Shown in pieces: positions 1 through 5,236 of a stretch of DNA of 5,236 bases; position 1 is the first letter of the stretch, and every line of letters starts with the position of its first letter. Below the pieces are notes generated by a model. It was not told the DNA's origin and did not search any database. It saw only the letters and a program-made list of their open reading frames with translations. The position numbers were made by a program, and so were the translations under genes. The stretch is from Methanobacteriota archaeon (GTDB lineage: Archaea > Halobacteriota > Syntropharchaeia > DAOWMC01), in assembly GCA_030643285.1 (NCBI GenBank), contig DAOWMC010000099.1, positions 1-5,236 on the forward strand. The letters run 5' to 3'.

Positions 1-15
1 ATGTATTATTAATAA

Positions 16-22
16 GTGAGGT
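16..22 (+). promoter_or_regulatory. Shine-Dalgarno site of fae-hps
   Basis: GTGAGGT ends 7 bases before the TTG codon at 30; its GAGGT core (18-22) matches the anti-Shine-Dalgarno end of archaeal 16S rRNA. It directly abuts an out-of-frame ATG at 23, which is too close to be served by it. The site therefore supports initiation at TTG 30. The same GAGGT core precedes the VWA gene further along. Confidence 0.65.
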
Positions 23-29
23 ATGATTA

Positions 30-1211
30 TTGTATTTACTTGGTGAGGCCTTAATTGGCGATGGATCGGAAATAGCACATGTTGATTTAATGATAGGTAA
101 CAAAGAAGGGCCGGTCGGGATTGCATTTGCAAATGGCATGTCTCAGCTATCTGCCGGGCACACGCCGGTGTTTGCTGTTATCAGACCAAACCTTCCTGTA
201 AAACCATCAACTTTGATTGTTCCTAAGGTAACAATAAAAAACTTGGATGATGCTTCCAAAATATTTGGACCGGCACAGACCGCCGTGGCAAAGGCAATTG
301 CCGATGCTGTGGAAGAAGGGGTAATCCCAAAAGAAGATGTTGAAGACCTCATGATCGTTGCAAGTGTTTTTATCCATCCTGAGGCAAAGGATTATGGTAA
401 AATTTATAGGCATAATTATGGTGCAACAAAATTGGCACTGAAAAGGGCCATGGATGGATTTCCTTCTATTGATGATGTTATTTACGAAAAAGATAGATCT
501 GTGCATCCGATTATGGGCTTTAAAGTCCCAAGACTGTGGGACCCACCATACCTTCAGGTAGCCCTAGACATTCCCGATTGGGATAAGGTAAAAAATGTAA
601 TTGAACAATTACCTAAAAATGACCACCTTATAATAGAGGTTGGTACCCCCCTTATCAAAAGATACGGTTTGGATATAATACAGAAGATACGGGAGATAAG
701 GCAAGATGTGTTCATTGTTGCTGATTTGAAGATACTCGACACCGGTAATCTTGAGGCACGTATGGTTGCAGATGCTACAGCGGATGCTGTCGTTATATCA
801 GGCCTTGCCCCAGTATCAACGATTGAAAAGGCAATAAAAGAATCCAAAAAAACTGGAATTTACTCGATTATAGACATGCTCAATGTTGAAGACTCGATCG
901 AGGTACTGAATAACCTCTCCGTAAAACCCGAAGTTGTTGAACTTCACCGGGCAATTGATGCAGAATCAAAAGATGAAAAGCATAAATGGTCCGATATTCC
1001 AAAGATTAGGAAGATGGACAAAAAGATTATTATTGCCGTTGCAGGAGGAATAAGGATAGACAATGCCCCGGATGCGTTAAAATCAGGTGCCGATATCCTT
1101 GTAATTGGAAGGGCAATTACGAACACTAAGGATGTAGAAGGAAAAGCAAGGCAATTTTTGGCTCTGATGAAGGAAGAGATCGATCAGTTCAGAGTAATGA
1201 CCGATTTCTGA
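30..1211 (+). CDS. fae-hps: Bifunctional formaldehyde-activating enzyme / 3-hexulose-6-phosphate synthase (Fae-Hps)
   Basis: This 393-residue cytoplasmic enzyme fuses two domains. The Fae part (about 1-160) condenses formaldehyde with tetrahydromethanopterin to methylene-H4MPT. The Hps part (about 170-393) interconverts hexulose 6-phosphate with ribulose 5-phosphate plus formaldehyde. Seen in the sequence: GEALIGDGSEIAHVDL at 5-20, where His17 aligns with the proposed catalytic His22 of Methylobacterium Fae; the IRPNLPVKPSTL and FGPAQ blocks; then an OMP-decarboxylase-type barrel with DLKILD (Asp232, Lys234, Asp237; DxKxxD) and phosphate-binding AGGI (338-341) and GRAIT (360-364). Length matches methanogen Fae-Hps. 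In such archaea the pair is known to make pentose phosphate, with Fae recapturing the released formaldehyde; the partner isomerase (Phi) is not in this window. The start must be TTG at 30, because an in-frame TGA lies at 24-26 and the next ATG (position 90) would delete His17. Confidence 0.96.
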   Translation: MYLLGEALIGDGSEIAHVDLMIGNKEGPVGIAFANGMSQLSAGHTPVFAVIRPNLPVKPSTLIVPKVTIKNLDDASKIFGPAQTAVAKAIADAVEEGVIPKEDVEDLMIVASVFIHPEAKDYGKIYRHNYGATKLALKRAMDGFPSIDDVIYEKDRSVHPIMGFKVPRLWDPPYLQVALDIPDWDKVKNVIEQLPKNDHLIIEVGTPLIKRYGLDIIQKIREIRQDVFIVADLKILDTGNLEARMVADATADAVVISGLAPVSTIEKAIKESKKTGIYSIIDMLNVEDSIEVLNNLSVKPEVVELHRAIDAESKDEKHKWSDIPKIRKMDKKIIIAVAGGIRIDNAPDALKSGADILVIGRAITNTKDVEGKARQFLALMKEEIDQFRVMTDF

Positions 1212-1215
1212 TGCT

Positions 1216-1266
1216 AAAAACAATTGGAAGGTTTATGATTGGCCAAGCTTGCCATAAGCCTTTTTT
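1216..1266. terminator. Bidirectional T-tract termination region between converging genes
   Basis: Archaeal transcription commonly stops at T-rich stretches without a hairpin. On the plus strand a T6 run (1261-1266) lies about 50 bases after the fae-hps stop, inside the end of the opposing gene. On the minus strand a T5 run (complement of 1216-1220) lies 13 bases after the stop of the 154-residue gene. The position between two converging stops only 21 bases apart fits a shared terminator, but the tracts are short and this is inference. Confidence 0.35.
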
Positions 1267-1697
1267 ATATATCCGCCCACAATCCAAAAAAGTGTAAAAA
1301 GTCCTTTGTTTCTAAAAATGGGCTCCCAGAGAGTCAGTGTTTCGGGAGTCTCTATTTCTTCCAGATGAATAGCTTGAGGTTTTTTTCCGATTATCTTATA
1401 AGGGACCTTGTGTCTATCCAGAATATCTATTAATTCCTTTACTGCAAAGAACCTGTACCTATCATTGAGATGTTCAAGATATTCCCTTGATATCTCGATC
1501 TCTGAGGATAATGTACCATCAAAAAATCCTCTGATGTGTAATTCCCAGGGAGATATTAATTTTTTAATGAGACCAAAAGCTTGATTTGGTTTTTCTATTT
1601 GTAGAGGTGTGTCTTTAAAACCATCTTCCAACAACGCTTTTTCAACTTTATCGAGTATTTCCTGTATACAATATTCATCCAAGATAACCTGAGCCAT
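1233..1697 (-). CDS. Uncharacterised 154-residue protein
   Basis: I do not recognise this family. The protein is 154 residues, charged, with no signal peptide. The densest conserved-looking stretch is WELHIRGFFDGTLSSEIEIS (51-70), continuing into REYLEHL (71-77), followed by a predicted helical part rich in Lys/Asp (85-96). A short hydrophobic stretch near 132-143 (GLFTLFWIVGGY) is too short and too glycine/aromatic-rich to call a membrane helix with confidence. The ATG at 1697 has no good Shine-Dalgarno site but a TATA-like box about 27 bases upstream, consistent with a near-leaderless message of its own. It lies 78 bases downstream of the VWA gene on the same strand and converges with fae-hps. 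No function can be assigned; the gene call rests on length, composition and promoter position, and the opposite-strand frames are short. Confidence 0.8.
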   Translation of the reverse strand: MAQVILDEYCIQEILDKVEKALLEDGFKDTPLQIEKPNQAFGLIKKLISPWELHIRGFFDGTLSSEIEISREYLEHLNDRYRFFAVKELIDILDRHKVPYKIIGKKPQAIHLEEIETPETLTLWEPIFRNKGLFTLFWIVGGYIKKAYGKLGQS

Positions 1698-1720
1698 TGA
1701 TCATCGTTTGAATTGAACAT

Positions 1721-1728
1721 GTATATAG
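1721..1728 (-). promoter_or_regulatory. TATA-like box upstream of the 154-residue gene
   Basis: Read on the minus strand, 1721-1728 is CTATATAC. Its centre is about 27 bases upstream of the ATG at 1697, which places the predicted transcription start at or next to the start codon. This matches the lack of a Shine-Dalgarno site and suggests transcription independent of the AAA+/VWA unit. Confidence 0.45.
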
Positions 1729-1750
1729 AATATATGTCCACAGTGTGCTC

Positions 1751-1772
1751 ACAATCGCAGTTAGGTGATTGT
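1751..1772 (-). terminator. Weak inverted repeat just after the VWA stop
   Basis: ACAATC (1751-1756) and GATTGT (1767-1772) are perfect inverted copies separated by 10 bases, starting 3 bases beyond the VWA stop codon. They could form a small hairpin at the 3' end of the AAA+/VWA transcript. The stem is only 6 bp and AT-rich and no T-tract follows, so a terminator role is doubtful. Confidence 0.2.
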
Positions 1773-1775
1773 ACC

Positions 1776-3035
1776 TTAAAACCTATACCCTCCGCCCACC
1801 CTTTCCCTTCTTGAAGTTATGTAATCTTCAATAATGGCTTCTCCAAGATTTTGCGGTTTTGTAAAAAAGGCTCTTCCAAAGTTTCTTTCGGCAAGCAGCC
1901 TTGCAAATTTTACAAGATTTGGTTTGCCATCCAGCATGATAACATTTAGCGTTATTTCATCATCGCCATATCTTATTGATTCTTCCAAAACACCCGCCAT
2001 GGCGTTACTGAAACCAACATGTCCACCATTTTCATAGTTGGGTTCGGTATCGGTTATAAGATAAGCCTGCTTATCTCCATCCTCAATCGTCACGGATGTC
2101 CTGAATGATTTCATGGCAGCCCGGATATCAGTCCAACCTGCAGGTGAGCCAATATTTGCAACTTCCCAGAATTGAATCTCTTTTACCTGTTCTGAAAAAG
2201 TAAAAATTCTAATCATATCCTCGGGATATCCGGTTCTTATAAGTTCGCAAAGCGCAAGTGCAGTCTCTATTGCTGCATCCATCTTGCGACCATACTTCAT
2301 CGACCCGCTCACATCAATCATTATCCCGGTATTCATCTTCGCCTGATACAAAGATTCATGGACCTCGAAATCTTCGATGGTTAGATCACAAAGCCCCCCG
2401 GTTCTTTCCATTGTATTTATAAGAGTTTTTTGGATGTTGATCTTTCCATAAGGATCTCCAAATTCATATTTTCTTGAAAATTTGGAAACGTCTGCCCCAT
2501 ATCCAATCTCATTTATCTTATGGGTGCCAATACCTTTCTTAGACAAATTTTCCATTATTTTCCCTAAAAAACCGCCACCAAGTATCTTTGATCCCAGAGA
2601 AGTTATCTTTAACACCCCTTCTGTTCGGTCTATATAACCAAGGCCCTCATACTTATCAAATATCTTTTCAACGTCTTCATTGGTTATTTCACTAAGTTTA
2701 CGCTCCAAAAAAGATATTTCACCTTTTATCTGGTTTCTATTCCCATCAGAAGCTATCATCTTGGCAATATCCTGTTCTTTGCCATCTCCCTCTGACATAA
2801 TTTTATCGAGTGCCTTGTAAAATAATTCTTCTTCCATCCTTCTTAGCTGTTCTTCAGTATTTTTTAGATCCCGGTCTATGTCCTCTTTTCTATCCCCGGC
2901 CTGTGATTTTGCTTCACTCATCAATTTAGGGTAGTCACTTATGTCAAAATCCGAGAAGCCTTTCCTCTGCGCCTTTGAGATCTCACATATTGCCAGAAAT
3001 TCCGAGGCCTCATCGATAGAACAGAAATCAATCAT
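1776..3035 (-). CDS. VWA-domain protein, partner of the adjacent AAA+ ATPase (chelatase-D-like)
   Basis: The product is 419 residues counted from ATG 3035. The N-terminal half holds a likely coiled coil (about 48-76, Glu/Lys/Arg-rich) and a winged-helix-like segment (about 121-153, LGYIDRTEGVLKITSLG). Next come the family-typical blocks KYEFGDPYG (189-197) and EDFEVHE (221-227). The C-terminal VWA domain (about 235-400) has an intact MIDAS site: DVSGSM (241-246), Thr302 in GWTDI, and Asp329 in LITDTEP, where the usual TDG glycine is Thr. Known: MoxR/chelatase AAA+ ATPases often work with VWA partners that bind a metal-dependent client. Inferred: the same here, client unknown. The ATG overlaps the ATPase stop by 8 bases and has an AGAGGT site 6 bases upstream; a TTG at 3056 in the same frame is less likely. 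The protein is cytoplasmic, with no signal peptide or membrane segment. Confidence 0.9.
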   Translation of the reverse strand: MIDFCSIDEASEFLAICEISKAQRKGFSDFDISDYPKLMSEAKSQAGDRKEDIDRDLKNTEEQLRRMEEELFYKALDKIMSEGDGKEQDIAKMIASDGNRNQIKGEISFLERKLSEITNEDVEKIFDKYEGLGYIDRTEGVLKITSLGSKILGGGFLGKIMENLSKKGIGTHKINEIGYGADVSKFSRKYEFGDPYGKINIQKTLINTMERTGGLCDLTIEDFEVHESLYQAKMNTGIMIDVSGSMKYGRKMDAAIETALALCELIRTGYPEDMIRIFTFSEQVKEIQFWEVANIGSPAGWTDIRAAMKSFRTSVTIEDGDKQAYLITDTEPNYENGGHVGFSNAMAGVLEESIRYGDDEITLNVIMLDGKPNLVKFARLLAERNFGRAFFTKPQNLGEAIIEDYITSRRERVGGGYRF

Positions 3036-4548
3036 GTTTGAACCTCTTTGGAACAAAAACCTTATTAATGGCCAAAGATTCCTTTACCAGGCCCAGGTTG
3101 ATCCCGAGGTTAGTTGCTATTTCAAAAGTAGAATAGTCGTATTCTTCCAGAATATCTCTATTTAGGGTTTCAGGGTGAAAATAGATATCCTTTTCATATT
3201 CATTTAAATTTTTAGGCGCTTTTTCTGCAGCGAGGTCTTTTATCTGATTCATCACCTTTTCTAATACCGGGTACCCTGAAAGCTTATTTGACGTTGGTTG
3301 ATCGGCACTTAGAAGTACTGTTTTCAATTCTTCTTTAAATCCCCCCTCATCGAACCCGATTTCATTATAAATATTTTCTACAATTTTCTTTGTTGCATAC
3401 CACATCACGTCTTCCACGATTTCATCAATCTTTTTGAAGGTCTCAATTGCCTTTCCCCTGGAAACGATAAGTTCAGGCCTTACCCTTATTCTTCCACGCA
3501 TGGACAGTTTAAGTCCCAAAAGACCATCTTTAAGGCTGGCAACTTTTCCCTCATTTATTTCAACACTTGAATATGTGTGGTTGATGGCTTTAATCGGGCC
3601 CCTTATACTTGCACCTTTGTCAATATTTCGGCAATTGTTTGTGTACTCGACCGTTGTTCTTACAATGTCCCCAACCCACCATGGCAAGGAAGCTTTAACA
3701 CCCAATAAACCAATATCAGGTCGAAATATTGGTGACTTCGAATCTGGTTTTATTGCGGCATAATTATCAATATCAATTACAAACTTTTCTTTTGATACAA
3801 TTTCCTTTAACACATCCCCCCTTGGCATATCCATCGGAACCAGTTCCAATCTATCTAAAAGGGGTTCTGGGATTCTGTTGACATGAGAAAAACCTTCAGG
3901 ATTCCCGGTGGCTACGAAATACACATCTATAGGTCTTACCCAGTTATATTCCTCCAGTATTACCTTTTTTTCCTCTAAAATCGGGTGAAACAAAACCTGC
4001 ACCTTTGTTGGAATGGCGGGCAGTTCATCGACAAAAAGTATGCCCCGATTACCCCGTAAGACGCCGGTTCCCATAAAAACTTTTGGATCTGTCGGGGATT
4101 GTCCCTGGGCTATTGCCTGGATATCTTTTAGGCCGAGAATCTTCGCCTCATTTGTATACTCGTTTCCCTGAATCCTTGAGTATCTCATTGTCCCCTGTAT
4201 GAGTTCAACCCCAAATTCATCAACGGGATCCTCCGAATCTGCACATCTTGGGCATAACCAATCTTCTGGCCACTTCGGGTCATCGTTGTATGGACAACCT
4301 TTTATTTTTGGAACAGATGGAAGAAGCTTGGCCAATGACTCTGCCAACCTGGTCTTTCCAGTGCCTTCCCTTGAGACCAGATACGGGTAAGAATTAGAAA
4401 GAATTGCCCTTACAACATCTCTTTTTGTCTCTTCCCTTCCATCGATATCTGGCAATGGATCCTCTCCGTTTCTGATCTTTTCCAGAATCGAATATCGAAG
4501 CTGGTATCCAACAGGCATCGGTTGATAAGTATCAGGATTAAAGTCCAT
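3028..4548 (-). CDS. MoxR / magnesium-chelatase-I-like AAA+ ATPase
   Basis: The product is 506 residues from ATG 4548. AAA+ motifs in order: a P-loop SREGTGKT (59-66; Lys65, Thr66) whose expected first Gly is Ser; Walker B ILFVDE (170-175); sensor 1 Asn216 in ATGNPEG; arginine finger Arg233 in EPLLDR; and a sensor-2-like GASIRG (312-317, Arg316). Between Walker A and B lies a cysteine cluster (Cys85, Cys99, Cys102: CPYNDDP then LCPRC) that resembles the Cys-rich insert of some archaeal and actinobacterial chelatase-I proteins. About 180 residues beyond the lid form an extra helical C-terminal region. Known for the superfamily: ring ATPases that remodel a target, or drive metal insertion, together with a VWA partner; that partner follows directly with an 8-base overlap. 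No chelatase large subunit (CobN/ChlH) is nearby, so metal chelation is not shown. A TTG at 4557 would add three residues; neither start has a clear Shine-Dalgarno site. Confidence 0.92.
   Translation of the reverse strand: MDFNPDTYQPMPVGYQLRYSILEKIRNGEDPLPDIDGREETKRDVVRAILSNSYPYLVSREGTGKTRLAESLAKLLPSVPKIKGCPYNDDPKWPEDWLCPRCADSEDPVDEFGVELIQGTMRYSRIQGNEYTNEAKILGLKDIQAIAQGQSPTDPKVFMGTGVLRGNRGILFVDELPAIPTKVQVLFHPILEEKKVILEEYNWVRPIDVYFVATGNPEGFSHVNRIPEPLLDRLELVPMDMPRGDVLKEIVSKEKFVIDIDNYAAIKPDSKSPIFRPDIGLLGVKASLPWWVGDIVRTTVEYTNNCRNIDKGASIRGPIKAINHTYSSVEINEGKVASLKDGLLGLKLSMRGRIRVRPELIVSRGKAIETFKKIDEIVEDVMWYATKKIVENIYNEIGFDEGGFKEELKTVLLSADQPTSNKLSGYPVLEKVMNQIKDLAAEKAPKNLNEYEKDIYFHPETLNRDILEEYDYSTFEIATNLGINLGLVKESLAINKVFVPKRFKHD
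3042..3047 (-). promoter_or_regulatory. Shine-Dalgarno site of the VWA gene, inside the ATPase gene
   Basis: On the minus strand AGAGGT ends 6 bases before ATG 3035. It lies within the last codons of the ATPase gene, and the start itself overlaps the ATPase stop in ATGATTGA. This decides for ATG 3035 over the upstream TTG at 3056 and suggests translational coupling. Confidence 0.65.
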
Positions 4549-4582
4549 AAAAATCAAATCCCATCATTATAATTGAATAGAC

Positions 4583-4616
4583 TATATTTAAGATACACAC
4601 ATATAAATAATATAAA
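4583..4616 (-). promoter_or_regulatory. TATA-like elements for the AAA+/VWA unit
   Basis: Read on the minus strand, three overlapping-range candidates occur: TAAATATA (complement of 4583-4590), TTTATATG (4600-4607) and TTTATATT (4609-4616). With the usual spacing they would start transcription near 4560, 4577 or 4586, giving leaders of roughly 12 to 38 bases before ATG 4548. The AT-rich background means not all need be real; I cannot choose between them. Confidence 0.4.
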
Positions 4617-4618
4617 CT

Positions 4619-4642
4619 TAGCGATAAATGGTAGCGATAAAT
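4619..4642. repeat. Perfect 11-bp tandem direct repeat in the divergent promoter region
   Basis: TAGCGATAAAT occurs at 4619-4629 and again at 4632-4642, separated by GG (period 13). It lies between the TATA-like elements of the two divergent genes: just upstream of those for the AAA+ gene and about 37 bases upstream of the purB TATA box. That position fits a binding site for a regulator, but no regulator gene is in the window and a short repeat can arise by chance. Confidence 0.5.
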
Positions 4643-4678
4643 AATGAACTTCACAAAATTTGACGTTTGAAAGCGGTT

Positions 4679-4686
4679 TTTAAATA
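4679..4686 (+). promoter_or_regulatory. TATA box of purB
   Basis: TTTAAATA is centred about 28 bases upstream of the purB ATG. Standard archaeal TATA-to-start spacing puts initiation within a few bases of the start codon. No Shine-Dalgarno motif is present between the box and the ATG, so purB is probably translated from a leaderless or nearly leaderless message. Confidence 0.6.
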
Positions 4687-4710
4687 CAATGACAAAATAA
4701 TAACAGTAGC

Positions 4711-5236
4711 ATGGCAATTCACCCAATTGAGTACAGATACGGCACACCTGAGATGAAAGCTGTATGGGAGGAGGGTGCTAAACTCATAGAGATGCTAAAA
4801 GTTGAGGTAGCCTTGGCAAAGGCAGAGGCAGATATCGGATTAATACCAAAAGAAGCCGCAGATAAAATAAGTTCGGGCATAAAAAAAGTCTCAGTTGAGC
4901 GGGTAAAAGAAATTGAAGACGAGATAAGCCATGACATAATGGCTGTTGTACTTTCCCTTTCCGAGCAAAGTGGGAAATACGGAGAGTGGGTCCATTTTGG
5001 TGCAACCTCAAACGATATAATCGACACTTCCCTTGCATTGCAGTTCAAAGAAGCCATCCCGATTTTAGAACAAAAGATGATACGTCTAAGATCTGTCCTG
5101 GTTAATCAGGCAGACGCACACAAAGAAACTGTTTGTGCAGGTAGAACCCATGGCCAAATAGGTATTCCAACAACATACGGACTTAAATTTGCAATCTGGG
5201 CCGAAGAGGTGGACAGGCACATAGAACGACTTTCAC
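4711..5236 (+). CDS. purB: Adenylosuccinate lyase, N-terminal part (runs off the window)
   Basis: This is an open frame of 175 codons plus one base with no stop, cut by the window end; full-length PurB is around 450 residues. PurB cleaves SAICAR to AICAR and adenylosuccinate to AMP, each releasing fumarate, in purine synthesis in the cytoplasm. Seen: an N-terminal HPIEYRYGTPEM block, EISHDIMAVV (71-80, His74), HFGATSNDIIDT (95-106), and GRTHGQIGIP (144-153) with the catalytic-region His147. These are typical of the lyase part of the fumarase/aspartase superfamily, and the pattern is PurB rather than argininosuccinate lyase or fumarase. The signature SSxMPxKxNP loop lies beyond the window. The ATG follows a TATA box at leaderless spacing. 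It is divergent from the AAA+ ATPase gene. Confidence 0.95.
   Translation, partial: MAIHPIEYRYGTPEMKAVWEEGAKLIEMLKVEVALAKAEADIGLIPKEAADKISSGIKKVSVERVKEIEDEISHDIMAVVLSLSEQSGKYGEWVHFGATSNDIIDTSLALQFKEAIPILEQKMIRLRSVLVNQADAHKETVCAGRTHGQIGIPTTYGLKFAIWAEEVDRHIERLS

Noticed and set aside
143..1126. Several minus-strand frames opposite fae-hps
   Set aside because: The plus-strand frame carries both complete enzyme domains; the opposite frames are shadows.
1239..1433. Plus-strand 64-codon frame opposite the 154-residue gene
   Set aside because: Short, low-complexity Phe/Ser/Lys composition, no ribosome site, and the opposing longer frame has a TATA box at the right place.
1739..1748. Short palindrome CACAGTGTG upstream of the 154-residue gene
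   Set aside because: Only 4 bp per arm, easily expected by chance; not enough for an operator or hairpin call.
3434..3763. Plus-strand 109-codon frame opposite the AAA+ ATPase
   Set aside because: Antisense to conserved ATPase sequence, without its own start signals.
4538..4747. Minus-strand open frame of 69 codons across the divergent intergenic region
   Set aside because: It is rich in Tyr/Ile/Phe as expected from translating AT-rich promoter DNA, crosses the purB start and overlaps the ATPase start; no family features.
4719..5057. Two minus-strand open frames (4719-5057 and 4784-5038) opposite purB
   Set aside because: They are antisense shadows of a strongly recognisable purB frame; Ser/Leu-rich composition with no motif.
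1..5236. CRISPR array, tRNA/rRNA genes, insertion sequence or defence system
   Set aside because: No regularly spaced repeats, cloverleaf-like segments, terminal inverted repeats or transposase/nuclease motifs were seen; the AAA+/VWA pair alone, with no effector gene, does not justify a defence call.

Overview
The window looks like chromosomal DNA of a euryarchaeon, most likely a methanogen or a methane/alkane-oxidising relative of the Methanosarcinales or Methanomicrobia type. The main reason is a fused formaldehyde-activating enzyme / 3-hexulose-6-phosphate synthase (Fae-Hps), a fusion known from such archaea. The DNA is AT-rich by eye. Two start sites carry Shine-Dalgarno motifs (GAGGT); the others lack one and have a TATA-like box about 25-30 bases upstream, as expected for archaeal near-leaderless transcripts. 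The lineage is an inference from gene content only.

Layout: fae-hps (30-1211, +) is nearly complete in its upstream context and starts at TTG. It converges, with a 21-base gap, on an unrecognised 154-residue protein (1233-1697, -). Upstream of that on the same strand is a two-gene unit: a VWA-domain protein (1776-3035, -) and, upstream of it, a MoxR/magnesium-chelatase-I-like AAA+ ATPase (3028-4548, -). The ATPase stop and the VWA start overlap by 8 bases, so the two are almost certainly co-translated. A divergent intergenic region (4549-4710) separates the ATPase from purB (adenylosuccinate lyase, +), which runs off the right end. This region holds TATA-like elements for both directions and a perfect 11-bp tandem direct repeat, a candidate operator.

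Function: Fae-Hps links formaldehyde and C1 chemistry on tetrahydromethanopterin to ribulose 5-phosphate supply, and PurB acts twice in purine/AMP synthesis, so both flanking genes are central metabolism. The AAA+/VWA pair in the middle resembles a broadly distributed chelatase-like pair whose substrate is unknown to me. It is the least understood part of the window. Its ATPase has a P-loop lacking the usual first glycine and a three-cysteine insertion between Walker A and Walker B. I saw no mobile element, CRISPR array, tRNA or rRNA.
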